DNA from: Rhodospirillaceae bacterium
GTDB lineage: Bacteria > Pseudomonadota > Alphaproteobacteria > GCA-2731375
Direction: 5' to 3'
DNA length: 64,000 nucleotides
NCBI GenBank assembly: GCA_018660265.1
Contig: JABJKS010000085.1
Coordinates: 1 to 64,000, forward strand
Below, in pieces: positions 1-9,516 of the stretch (positions within the stretch are counted from its first letter, which is position 1; the number at the start of each line of letters is the position of its first letter). The notes below the pieces were generated by a model, which was given only the letters and a program-made list of their open reading frames with translations, was not told the DNA's origin and did no database searches. The position numbers and the translations under genes were made by a program.

Positions 1-181
1 CAGGCGGCAAGAGCCGCCGAATGAACCCCGAACGTCAATCCCTAACACCTCTAAAAATTAGCCGCTGAAAACCGCCGTTGATCCGGCTGAAGCCGTGTGC
101 TCAGATCAAAGCTGATCGCGATCATGAATAATGTGGGTTAGCAATGCTATCACGCAGTATATAGTGCATCTGTGCGCTACG

Positions 182-1117
182 TCACTCCAAACCTTCAATC
201 AATGTCCCTTCAGGTAGATTTCTCCAATCTTCTACCAAGCGTCGGGATATGGAATCTTCGGGCGGCAAAATTATTTCGTCTGCTGCCACGGCACGAACAA
301 TATCCTGGCGTGTGAACCAGGCCGCTTCGCTGATTTCCTCACCATCAACCTTAATCAACGTTTCCGTGGCTCTGGCCCAAAACCCCATCATTAACGAGGA
401 TGGGAACGGCCAGGGTTGAGACGCACGATACATAACGGCACCGGTTTTCACACCGACTTCCTCTGCGACCTCTCGTCGCACCGCATCCTCCAACGTCTCG
501 CCGGGCTCAACAAAGCCGGCGACCGTGGAAAAGCGGGGAATATTTATGGTCGCCCGCTTGGCCAACAAACAGCGCTCGCCGTCGATGACCAAGGTGATCA
601 CGGCGGGGTCCGTGCGGGGAAAATGTAAGCGGCCACAATCAGGGTTCAAACAGCGTCGCGCATGGCCGGCCCGTTCTGCCCGGGTATCGGCACCGCAACG
701 GCCGCAACATTGATGATCACCATGCCAGACCGACATGCCACGACCGAATGCCAAAACGGCGGCCATCTGGTCGTTCAGGTGCATCGCAACATCGCGCAAA
801 TCATGAGTGCTGCCGGCGACATCCCGATCCAAACCATCTTCGGACAGTTCAGAGACATCCAAAGTAAAGTGCGCCACATCATCGATCAGGCCCAGCAATA
901 CAGCCTGCCCGACCTCGCCCAATGTCCCCGCCGCAGCCGGTGCCAGGGCAACGGGCGCGTGGTTTTCCTCGAACGAGAACCGGTGCCGCCAAATTGGATA
1001 GACCTTGGTGGTGGAAGCGGTCAGACGTGCGGCCAGCCAATCCGCATCCTCGCGCCATTCCGCCGCGCGATCGAATTCCCCATCCGCATATCGCATACTT
1101 GTTGTCATCTGGAACAA
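182..1117 (-). CDS. nudC: NAD(+) diphosphatase (NADH pyrophosphatase), Nudix family
   Basis: 311 aa. Expected to hydrolyse NAD(H) to NMN(H) and AMP and possibly to remove NAD caps from RNA. A zinc ribbon is visible (Cys138/Cys141 and Cys156/Cys161), followed by a complete Nudix box: Gly201, Glu207, Arg215-Glu216, Glu219-Glu220 and Gly222. The family signature SQPWPFPSS follows at residues 233-241 and separates NudC from other Nudix enzymes. The N-terminal NudC-like domain covers roughly residues 20-130. Methionines at residues 4 and 8 are alternative starts. It is divergent from the nitronate monooxygenase gene with a 76-base gap. Identification is firm. Confidence 0.95.
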   Translation of the reverse strand: MFQMTTSMRYADGEFDRAAEWREDADWLAARLTASTTKVYPIWRHRFSFEENHAPVALAPAAAGTLGEVGQAVLLGLIDDVAHFTLDVSELSEDGLDRDVAGSTHDLRDVAMHLNDQMAAVLAFGRGMSVWHGDHQCCGRCGADTRAERAGHARRCLNPDCGRLHFPRTDPAVITLVIDGERCLLAKRATINIPRFSTVAGFVEPGETLEDAVRREVAEEVGVKTGAVMYRASQPWPFPSSLMMGFWARATETLIKVDGEEISEAAWFTRQDIVRAVAADEIILPPEDSISRRLVEDWRNLPEGTLIEGLE

Positions 1118-1133
1118 AACCCTCGCTTCTTAA

Positions 1134-2180
<1,047 letters not shown>

Positions 2181-2224
2181 CTGGGGCCTAAACGACCAAA
2201 TCCATCAGGGAGGAGCTCGCCTAA

Positions 2225-2902
2225 ATGAATGTACATGAAGCCATTATGAGCCGGCGGTCGGTGCGCAAATTTTTACCGACCCCGGTACCCAAGGATAGCC
2301 TGCGCCGCATAATTGAAGGTGCCGGCATGGCGCCCAGTGGCCATAACATCCAACCATGGAAGCTATATGTGATCGGTGGCGCAACCAAGGATGCCATGAG
2401 CGCTGAGATCCTGGACGCAATCGCCAATGGAGACGCAAAGGATCATCAACCGGAGTATCCCTACTATCCGACGAACTGGTTCGAACCATTTAAAACCCGC
2501 CGTCGGGAGACCGGGTTTGGCCTTTATGCGGCTTTAGGTATCGGGCGAGATGACATGGCGGCCCGCGAAGCGCAAATGAACCGCAACTTTGAATTCTTCG
2601 ATGCCCCCATCGGCATGTTCGTGGCTTTTCACCGGGAACTGGCGACGGGGACCTTTATGGACATGGGCATGTTTATCGAAAATATTCTGATCGGTGCCCG
2701 TGGCGAAGGCCTGCACACCTGCGGCCAGGCAGCCTTTACCTGGTACCATAAGATCATCCGACACCATCTCAAGATGGGGGACGAGGAATTGCTGGCCTGT
2801 GGCATCGCCCTGGGCTTTGAAGACACAACGGCGGCGGAGAATAAATTCCGGGTGGAAAAACTGGTGATCGAAGACTTCACCACGTTCATGGATGTTGAAT
2901 AG
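2225..2902 (+). CDS. nitroreductase family protein
   Basis: 225 aa, about the usual size for the FMN-binding, NAD(P)H-dependent nitroreductase fold. The N-terminal SRRSVRKF segment is the characteristic FMN phosphate-binding motif, and MAPSGHNIQPW is the typical second FMN contact. The C-terminal region with the CGIALGF motif matches the family. A strong GGGAGGAG ribosome site precedes the ATG. It lies 44 bases after the nitronate monooxygenase and 9 bases before the Gfo/Idh gene, so co-transcription is likely. The substrate could be a nitro compound, a quinone or a flavin, and the sequence does not decide. Confidence 0.88.
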   Translation: MNVHEAIMSRRSVRKFLPTPVPKDSLRRIIEGAGMAPSGHNIQPWKLYVIGGATKDAMSAEILDAIANGDAKDHQPEYPYYPTNWFEPFKTRRRETGFGLYAALGIGRDDMAAREAQMNRNFEFFDAPIGMFVAFHRELATGTFMDMGMFIENILIGARGEGLHTCGQAAFTWYHKIIRHHLKMGDEELLACGIALGFEDTTAAENKFRVEKLVIEDFTTFMDVE

Positions 2903-2911
2903 CAAACGGTC

Positions 2912-4180
2912 ATGACCAGGGACAAGGCCCATACGATCCTTATTTACGACCCGGGCCATTTTCACGCCGCCCTGCTATTCGCCCAGCGCAACAGCCGGGT
3001 CGCACGGTGCATCCATCTCTATGCCCCACCGGGACCGGAGGTCGAGAAATTCATTGCGCTGATTGACGGCTTCAACAGCCGGGCGGAGGCACCGACGAAT
3101 TGGCAGCTTGAATGCCACATAGGTGCCGATAGCCTGGATGCCATGATGGCCGAGCGTCAAGGTGAAATTGTCGTCCTGGCGGGGCGCAATGGCCCGCGCC
3201 TGGCCTTGATGCATCGCCTGCATGATGCGGGCTTTCAGGTACTGGCGGATAAGCCCTGGCTGACCAACAGTGACGCCCTGCCCCATTTAAATGCCATTAC
3301 CGAGGCCGCACCGCTGGCTGTTGACATCATGACCGGGCGTCACGATGCCTTTGCCGCATTGCGCAACCGGATCATTCGAACCCCATCTGTATTTGGCACC
3401 TTAGGTGAAGACCGCAGCCAGCCGGCGCTTGAATTCACCTCGCGCCATCATTTCCTGAAATTGGTCGACGGCCGGCCTTTGCAACGACCACCCTGGTTTT
3501 ACGATTCATCCATGCAAGGCGACGGCCTGGTGGATATCCATTTCCACTATGTGGATCAGGTGCAGTGGATCATTGCACCACTGGTTGATGATAATGCGGA
3601 ATTGTTGACTGCTGGGCGCTGGCGCATTCCCGTCCCCCTGGACCTGTTTCGCGAGAGCACGGGCGAAACCGCCTTCCCATCCTATCTTGCCCAGCAGGTC
3701 AACGACGACGTGTTGCAGCTTGCCTGCAATGGCCGGATTGACTACCGAATGGCCGGTGTATGGGTGCGCCAGATTGCCGAATGGGGTTTGTGGGAGGCTC
3801 CAGGTGGCGGCGATCTGCATGGCTTTACAGCGCGGGGCGGCAATGGCCTTCTGAGGGTTAATGTTGATCCCGACACCGGCTTCCAGCGGCAAATGCGCCT
3901 CTCGCTGGCCAACAGCGACGCGCTTAAGCCAGCCCTGGAACAATGGCGAGAAGAGTTTCCCGGCCTTGAGGCTGAAGCATCGATGGACGGCTATTTGATG
4001 CACCTGCCGATCCAGTCCCATATCAAGCACGAATTTCAGTTCCCCTTGATGCTGGCGCAGTTTCTGGACTTGGTAGACAATGCCGCCCTGGGTGCCTGGC
4101 CCGCGGATTTGGCGGCCCGTATCCGCACCCGCTATACCTTACTGGCCCAGGCCTGGGCGCAAGCGACTGATAGACCTTGA
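2912..4180 (+). CDS. Gfo/Idh/MocA-like oxidoreductase with family-specific C-terminal domain
   Basis: 422 aa. The N-terminal half has a Rossmann-like pattern that begins ILIYDPGHFHAAL instead of the usual GxGxxG loop. This opening marks the putative-oxidoreductase subgroup of Gfo/Idh/MocA proteins. A DKPW segment at about residue 115 occupies the place of the EKP motif of classical members. The large C-terminal part carries several Trp-rich stretches. It sits 9 bases after the nitroreductase and 12 bases before the LLM gene. The substrate is unknown. Whether it binds a nicotinamide cofactor is uncertain given the altered glycine loop. Confidence 0.72.
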   Translation: MTRDKAHTILIYDPGHFHAALLFAQRNSRVARCIHLYAPPGPEVEKFIALIDGFNSRAEAPTNWQLECHIGADSLDAMMAERQGEIVVLAGRNGPRLALMHRLHDAGFQVLADKPWLTNSDALPHLNAITEAAPLAVDIMTGRHDAFAALRNRIIRTPSVFGTLGEDRSQPALEFTSRHHFLKLVDGRPLQRPPWFYDSSMQGDGLVDIHFHYVDQVQWIIAPLVDDNAELLTAGRWRIPVPLDLFRESTGETAFPSYLAQQVNDDVLQLACNGRIDYRMAGVWVRQIAEWGLWEAPGGGDLHGFTARGGNGLLRVNVDPDTGFQRQMRLSLANSDALKPALEQWREEFPGLEAEASMDGYLMHLPIQSHIKHEFQFPLMLAQFLDLVDNAALGAWPADLAARIRTRYTLLAQAWAQATDRP

Positions 4181-4192
4181 GGAGACGACGTT

Positions 4193-5116
4193 ATGACCGC
4201 AAACAACATCCGCTTTGGCACCGCCCTACGATCCCCCTATAACGTGGCGCAATTATCCCGGCAGATAGAAGACTTGGGCTACGATGTTCTGGGCTGTGGT
4301 GAACATGTCAGTTTCTATGGTGATACGGCAAACGGCTTTGTCTCACTCTCCGTCGCCGCCGGCGCCACCCAGCATATTCAATTGATGAGCACGATTACCT
4401 TGGTGCCCCTGTACCCGGCGGCCCTGTTGGCCAAAATGGGTGCCGCACTTGATGTCGCCTCTGGCGGGCGCTATTCCCTGGGCGTTGGCGTGGGCGGTGA
4501 ATTCGCCAACGAGTTCGCGGCCTGTGGCGTTCCAATAAATGAACGCGGTGCCCGCACCGATGATGCTTTGGAAGTGATTACCCGCACCTGGACGGCAACG
4601 GATGTTACCTATGATGGCCGTTTCACCAAGCTGGAGAACTTCTCGTTAAAGCCCCTGCCAATCCAAAAGCCGCGCCCACCGATCTGGGTTTCCGGACGGT
4701 CGGATGCGGCTATGCGCCGGGCCGCGAAATACGCCGATGGCTGGCTACCTTATATGTACACACCGGAACAATTGGCGGACAGCATCACCAAGATCCGCGC
4801 CTATGGCGAAGACCTGGGGCGGGATATGTCCGACTTCACATTCGGGATGTATGTTTTCACAGCCATCAACGAAGACAATGACCTGGGCGTGAAGTATGCC
4901 GCCGATCGCCTCAGCGTTCAGTATTCCCAGGATTTCAGCCAGTTGGTACACAAATTTGCCCTGGCCGGCGATCCTGACCATTGCCAGGCCCGCCTGCAGG
5001 AATATGTCGACGCCGGGGCCAGCCTGGTATTTGTCTCAAGCGCCTGTCCCGATGATTATATCGATAGGAATTTGCAGATGATCTCCTCCGACCTGATCCC
5101 AAATTTCAGAGCTTGA
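4193..5116 (+). CDS. LLM-class flavin-dependent oxidoreductase (F420 or FMN type)
   Basis: 307 aa, luciferase-like TIM-barrel fold. Family landmarks include FGTALRSPYN at the N-terminus, the GGRYSLGVGVGGEFANEF segment and PPIWVSGRSDAAMRRAAKYADGWLPYM, which is typical of the F420-dependent TIGR03619-like branch. Whether this organism uses F420 or FMN cannot be told from the sequence. The start is supported by GAGGAG seven bases upstream. It is last in the 1194-5116 same-strand set and converges on another LLM gene 36 bases away. Confidence 0.85.
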   Translation: MTANNIRFGTALRSPYNVAQLSRQIEDLGYDVLGCGEHVSFYGDTANGFVSLSVAAGATQHIQLMSTITLVPLYPAALLAKMGAALDVASGGRYSLGVGVGGEFANEFAACGVPINERGARTDDALEVITRTWTATDVTYDGRFTKLENFSLKPLPIQKPRPPIWVSGRSDAAMRRAAKYADGWLPYMYTPEQLADSITKIRAYGEDLGRDMSDFTFGMYVFTAINEDNDLGVKYAADRLSVQYSQDFSQLVHKFALAGDPDHCQARLQEYVDAGASLVFVSSACPDDYIDRNLQMISSDLIPNFRA

Positions 5117-5152
5117 GGCGCATCCTCGACGCCCAAGCTATTGCCGCGCCAA

Positions 5153-6412
5153 TCAGTCTGCGGCACCATCGGCAACCTTGGCGGCCTCTCGTTGCGCAGC
5201 CTCCTTGGCGGCCATGTGGGCTTTCAGCTCATCCGGACTTAAGCGCACGATGTCTTCGTTCTGATGGCTGAAGATATCGTAGGGTTGTGTATCCAGATCA
5301 TCCAACTTGACGGTACCGCCCATCACCTGCTCCTTCCAGGCCTGATGTTCGGGTTCCCGGGCGTGGAATTCCGGCATCACCTCATCGGCGAACAACTGCA
5401 GGCTGTCGCAAATATCCTGATGCGACGTTTTGCCGGCCTGGTTCAATAGGATCACCTGATCCACATGGGCCGCCTCATACTGGCGCAGTTTGTCCCGAAT
5501 GGTGGCGGGAGAGCCGATTAAGCCGGCCTTCAAGGCGTCCTGGGCTTTTTCCGATTTGCGCCAATCCTGATACAGGTTCCACAAATCCGACTTACCCGGG
5601 GCATCGATGCCTGCCCGGCCGTAATGGGACAGGGCAAAGATAAAGAAAGTCCAGCCCGCGGCCTTTTCAATGGCCTCCTCGTCGGTGTCCGCGCACATGA
5701 ACCCGGACACCATGGCAACGTTGGGATTGACCGGATACTCGGTGATCAATTGCCGATTATTCAGCAGATTATTGTAATAGTGATTAACCCATGCCGTGGC
5801 CGCATCAGGCGAAACAAAGGTAAAGCCCAAGGCACCCATGCCCCACTGCCCGGCCAGGGTTATGGTCTGGATGTTGGAACAGGCAACCCATAGGGGCGGG
5901 TGCGGCTTTTGAAACGGCTTTGGCAACACGCTGCGGGCGGGAAAGTCGTGGAATTCGCCATGGAATTCCCAATCCTCCTTGGTGAACATGGGGATGATGG
6001 CCTGCACGGCCTCCAACCAGCGATCCCGCTTGCTGCGCACCTGGGTGCCAAAGGGATGCAGTTCCGCCGGGCCGGCACCTTCACCCATACCGAATTCAAC
6101 CCGCCCACCGGACAGCAAATCCAGGGTCGAGACCTTTTCGGCCACGCGATGGGGTTGATTGGTGGTCAATTGGATGATGCCGTATCCAAGGCGAATATTT
6201 TCCGTCCGTTGCGAGGCCGCACCCAGAAATGTCTCGGGTGAGGAGGCATGGGAATATTCTTCCAGGAAATGATGCTCCACCATCCAGGCGTAGTCATAAC
6301 CAAGTTTGTCCGCCAATTCGATCTGGGTCAGGGAGTTCTGCAGCAAATTATATTCGCTGTCGTCTTTCCAAGGCCGGGGTAATTGGTGCTCGTAAAAGAT
6401 ACCAAACTTCAT
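5153..6412 (-). CDS. LLM-class flavin-dependent monooxygenase
   Basis: 419 aa, a long luciferase-like enzyme. The N-terminus MKFGIFYEHQLPRPW, the WMVEHHF motif and GGRVEFGMGEGAGPAEL are typical of the bacterial luciferase alpha-like branch that uses FMNH2 and oxygen. The C-terminal 60 residues are an alanine- and glutamate-rich tail beyond the barrel. A GAGGAG ribosome site precedes the ATG. With the epimerase and SDR genes upstream it forms a - strand run of three. It is only distantly similar to the LLM protein at 4193-5116, so this is not a recent duplication. Confidence 0.87.
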   Translation of the reverse strand: MKFGIFYEHQLPRPWKDDSEYNLLQNSLTQIELADKLGYDYAWMVEHHFLEEYSHASSPETFLGAASQRTENIRLGYGIIQLTTNQPHRVAEKVSTLDLLSGGRVEFGMGEGAGPAELHPFGTQVRSKRDRWLEAVQAIIPMFTKEDWEFHGEFHDFPARSVLPKPFQKPHPPLWVACSNIQTITLAGQWGMGALGFTFVSPDAATAWVNHYYNNLLNNRQLITEYPVNPNVAMVSGFMCADTDEEAIEKAAGWTFFIFALSHYGRAGIDAPGKSDLWNLYQDWRKSEKAQDALKAGLIGSPATIRDKLRQYEAAHVDQVILLNQAGKTSHQDICDSLQLFADEVMPEFHAREPEHQAWKEQVMGGTVKLDDLDTQPYDIFSHQNEDIVRLSPDELKAHMAAKEAAQREAAKVADGAAD

Positions 6413-6433
6413 GACTGCGTCTCCTCAAATTCT

Positions 6434-7429
6434 TTATTTCTTCCAGAATGCCCCATGTTGGGCCATCCAATCCAGAAAATCCACGAATGCGGCTTCCGGG
6501 TCATTGGGCAGGCTATACCCGATATCCGCCGCCAAACGTGCACCCGACAGCGACCGGCGATCATAGGCACCGTGTAAATTAATATTCGCGGCCTCTCCGT
6601 CCCCGGTCAGCCTATATTGGAACGCTGAATATTGCTTCGACAATGCAGCGCACCAGTCCATTACACCACAAGGTGTGGCAGAGGCGATATGATATAGATC
6701 ATGGCCCGGATCAGGGGCAGCCATCAAGGCCAACAGCGCCGTGGCGACGTCCCGCGAATAAACCCAGTCCTGGACATCATGCCGGGGCAATACCGCCAGA
6801 CCATCCGCCATCGCCACTAAGGCCGCCTGCATCAGGGGGCTAAGGGTATCGCGGGCACCGCTGTCGATTTCCCAGGGACCATAGACCGCCGCCAGACGGA
6901 CCGAGCGGACATCGATCACCAACAATTCCGCCAGACGGCGGCTTACCGCCTCTGTCGCAAGCTTGGATATGGCATACAGGCTTTCCGGATCCGACGGCGT
7001 TGCGGCTTCATCAATGGCACCGTCGCCTTCCAGACGGTGACGACCATAGGCGGAGCCTGAACCGATGTTGATAATACGGTTTACACCGCCCGCATCCGAG
7101 GCGGCTTTGATGACGTTGACCAGGCCCAGCAGATTGACCTGCAATATCTGGGCCGGGTCCTCCCGCTCCCGCGCCGGGCCGGAGGTCATGGCGGCGCCGT
7201 AATAGACCCCGTCAATGTCCCGACCGGCGAAGGCGGCGGCGACGGAAGCAGGCTCCCGCACATCACCTGCAATAATCTCGAAGCTGCCCGGCAAGTCTTC
7301 AAAGGCCGCCTGCGCGACAGGGTTCAGGGGATTGGCGTCGAACAACACTGCCCGGTCGCCGCGCCGCAAAAGCGCCTCGGCTATATTCAGTCCGACAAAT
7401 CCGCAACCGCCAACGATCAAATGGGCCAT
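6434..7429 (-). CDS. NAD(P)-dependent epimerase/dehydratase (extended SDR)
   Basis: 331 aa. The N-terminal nucleotide-binding motif GGCGFVG follows the extended-SDR pattern GxxGxxG. The catalytic pair YAISK (YxxxK) occurs near residue 150 after SGSAYG. The ribosome site is GGGGGA before the ATG. It lies 12 bases downstream of the SDR gene and 21 bases upstream of the LLM monooxygenase, so the three are probably one transcript. The substrate may be a nucleotide sugar or a catabolic hydroxy-acid. The context of monooxygenase plus SDR favours catabolism, but this is inference. Confidence 0.85.
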   Translation of the reverse strand: MAHLIVGGCGFVGLNIAEALLRRGDRAVLFDANPLNPVAQAAFEDLPGSFEIIAGDVREPASVAAAFAGRDIDGVYYGAAMTSGPAREREDPAQILQVNLLGLVNVIKAASDAGGVNRIINIGSGSAYGRHRLEGDGAIDEAATPSDPESLYAISKLATEAVSRRLAELLVIDVRSVRLAAVYGPWEIDSGARDTLSPLMQAALVAMADGLAVLPRHDVQDWVYSRDVATALLALMAAPDPGHDLYHIASATPCGVMDWCAALSKQYSAFQYRLTGDGEAANINLHGAYDRRSLSGARLAADIGYSLPNDPEAAFVDFLDWMAQHGAFWKK

Positions 7430-7441
7430 GCAACGATCCCC

Positions 7442-8215
7442 CTACACGACCGCGTTGCCACCGTCGACATTCAACACCTGTCCGGTCAGGAATGCGGCAG
7501 CCTGGCTGGCCAGAAAGACGGCGGCACCCGCTATTTCATCAGGCTCTCCAATGCGGCGCAGGGGGATCAGGTTCTCCACCCGGGCCAAGCGGGCCGGGTT
7601 GGTCCATAGGGTTTTGGCAAAATCCGTCTTGATCAATCCCGGCGCAATGGCGTTGACGCGTATGCCCTTGGGACCGTATTCCACGGCCAGATTGCGGGCG
7701 ATCTGATGCTCGGCCACTTTCGAAATGGAATATCCCGATAATTCGACCGAACCCTTCAGCCCGGAGTTGGAGGCAATGATGATGATCGAACCGCCCGCCG
7801 CCGCCGTCATGCCGGGCAAGACCATATGGCATAATTTAAAGACGCTTTTAACATTGACCTCCCAAATCTTGTCAAACGCACTTTCAGGCATTTCGGCCGA
7901 GGGGCCATAGTAGGGGTTGGCGGCCGCGTTGGGGACCAGGGTCGTAATTTTGCCCCATTTATCCAGGGTCTGATCAACCAGTCGGCGCAAATCCTCCTCC
8001 ACCCCGACGTGGGCGGGAATGGATATTGCCTCACCACCGTTGGCGGCATAATCGCGGTTGATTTCTTCCATCACTGCGGCGCAGGCATCGCCCTTGCGCG
8101 ACGAGATCACCACCTTGGCACCATGTTGGCACATGCGCGCCGCAATTGCCTTGCCAATACCTTTGGTCGAACCAGTCACAATCGCAACCCGGTCGCTCAA
8201 ATCAAATAATTCCAC
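7442..8215 (-). CDS. SDR family oxidoreductase
   Basis: 257 aa, classical short-chain dehydrogenase. Motifs are TGSTKGIG (cofactor loop), the NAAANPYYG region replacing NNAG, IIIIASNSG with the catalytic serine, YSISK (YxxxK), and a C-terminal GQVLNVDGGNAV. I prefer the GTG at 8215, because a GGAGA ribosome site lies about nine bases upstream and the product then starts MELFDLSDRVAIVTG. An upstream GTG at 8230 would add five residues. First gene of the - strand set 8215-5153. Substrate unknown. Confidence 0.88.
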   Translation of the reverse strand: MELFDLSDRVAIVTGSTKGIGKAIAARMCQHGAKVVISSRKGDACAAVMEEINRDYAANGGEAISIPAHVGVEEDLRRLVDQTLDKWGKITTLVPNAAANPYYGPSAEMPESAFDKIWEVNVKSVFKLCHMVLPGMTAAAGGSIIIIASNSGLKGSVELSGYSISKVAEHQIARNLAVEYGPKGIRVNAIAPGLIKTDFAKTLWTNPARLARVENLIPLRRIGEPDEIAGAAVFLASQAAAFLTGQVLNVDGGNAVV

Positions 8216-8311
8216 GCTGATTGTCTCCACCCGTCTGCTGCATCTGCCAGCAACTATATAGCAACGGCTCTTGGACGGGGAGATTTCAAACCTGTAGGAT
8301 TATCTTCAAAG

Positions 8312-9298
8312 CTATCCCAGGACGGCGCGGATGAGGTCGCCTTGCACTTTGCCAATTTTGGCAACTTCGCCGCTGATTGCATCATCATCATCGCCCTGCT
8401 CATGCTCCAGCTTAGAGGCGACGCGGAGGGCCAGGGCGCTTTGTTCCAGCAACTCAAAACTCTTTTCCGAAGGTGGCTTGCCGAACATGCCGCCCAATAC
8501 ACCGGTGAGAGAGTTGCACAAGGCGCGCAAGTTTTCACCATCCAGCGGCAACAATGTTTTGTGATAGATGATCACTGACTTGCGCAATGTCACCAATTCC
8601 CGCTCGTATCGATCTGGCAATGCAGGGTCGGAATAAGATTCCTTTAAACGATTAGCCAAATACCAGATCCGCCGGGCCAAGTTTCGGATTTTCAATCGGC
8701 GCAGTTGGGCAAACGTATCTTCAATACGTTCAACATTTGGTGCCGCGCTCCGATCTGCCAAGGCGTGGGCCCGCAAAGCATTGGGAACGACAATCGATGT
8801 CGGATCATTCCGCAACAAGTTGGTCGCCCGGCGGTCAGGGCCGAAATAATCTTCGGTTACGACAAAGGGTTTTCTGTCATGAACCAGATTATTGATACGC
8901 TGTCCCATCTGCGCGGTCGAAAATGGGTATAGCAAAACATCATCGGCACCGGATTCAAGGACGGGGCGAAGGGACTGCAGCTTTGCATCCCACGTGGTCA
9001 ACAGTATCGGCACGAATGGGTCAATGCCAAATCGACGCCCACGCAAATCCTGGATCAGGCGCAGCACGCCACAATCGACCGCATCCAAATTCAACACCGC
9101 CACATCAACCCGTTGTCCGCATAAAGCCAGACGGACCGATTCCAAATCCTGAAACTCCTGAAAAGTCTTGAAACCCAAGACATTCAAGACTGACCGGGTT
9201 TGCTTGCGTACCACCCGCGTTCGGTCAAACAATAGGATGTTCGCATCAATATAATGTGACTTTTGCATACTTATTGCGACTCTACTAATTTTCTTCAC
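8312..9298 (-). CDS. pseudo-receiver domain protein, paralogue 1
   Basis: 328 aa from a GTG start. Residues 20-140 align with the CheY-like receiver fold, but the active site is altered. Only one acid (Asp25) remains of the N-terminal pair, the phospho-acceptor position is Asn70 (VLNLDAVDCG), and the conserved lysine before Pro-Phe is Tyr124 (LLYPF). A DYFGPDRR motif follows at residues 150-157, then a helical C-terminal half of unknown function. The gene 9517-10503 is a paralogue of identical length carrying the same substitutions. Phosphotransfer is therefore unlikely and a conformational or scaffolding role is possible. I do not recognise a named function. Confidence 0.75.
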   Translation of the reverse strand: MKKISRVAISMQKSHYIDANILLFDRTRVVRKQTRSVLNVLGFKTFQEFQDLESVRLALCGQRVDVAVLNLDAVDCGVLRLIQDLRGRRFGIDPFVPILLTTWDAKLQSLRPVLESGADDVLLYPFSTAQMGQRINNLVHDRKPFVVTEDYFGPDRRATNLLRNDPTSIVVPNALRAHALADRSAAPNVERIEDTFAQLRRLKIRNLARRIWYLANRLKESYSDPALPDRYERELVTLRKSVIIYHKTLLPLDGENLRALCNSLTGVLGGMFGKPPSEKSFELLEQSALALRVASKLEHEQGDDDDAISGEVAKIGKVQGDLIRAVLG

Positions 9299-9363
9299 GC
9301 CCTGAGCTCACGTTAGCTCAAGCGATTTTTTTACTAGATTGTGGCGATTTTCAGGGCATATTC

Positions 9364-9465
9364 TTAATGTTTAACTAATCGTCGCCGCAAAAATTCCGCA
9401 TAGGACATTATGGGACGATACTGTTCTAATTTGGTTGAGACGGCAGATGAAATGTCGCTGGCCAT
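9364..9465 (-). CDS. possible 33-aa small protein between the two pseudo-receivers
   Basis: ORF of 33 codons in the 218-base gap between the paralogues, same strand as both. A perfect GGAGG at 9471-9475 lies five bases from the ATG at 9465, one of the clearest ribosome sites in the window. A second ATG directly upstream (9468) is too close to that site. The product begins MASDISSAVSTKLEQYRP and ends LRRRLVKH, so it is basic at its C-terminus with no membrane segment. It could be a real small protein co-expressed with the receivers or a regulatory leader peptide. Nothing known was recognised. Confidence 0.5.
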   Translation of the reverse strand: MASDISSAVSTKLEQYRPIMSYAEFLRRRLVKH

Positions 9466-9516
9466 CATATCCTCCACTTTTTCGCGGGCGCGGCGGTCAA
9501 AATCAAACGGTCCGAA

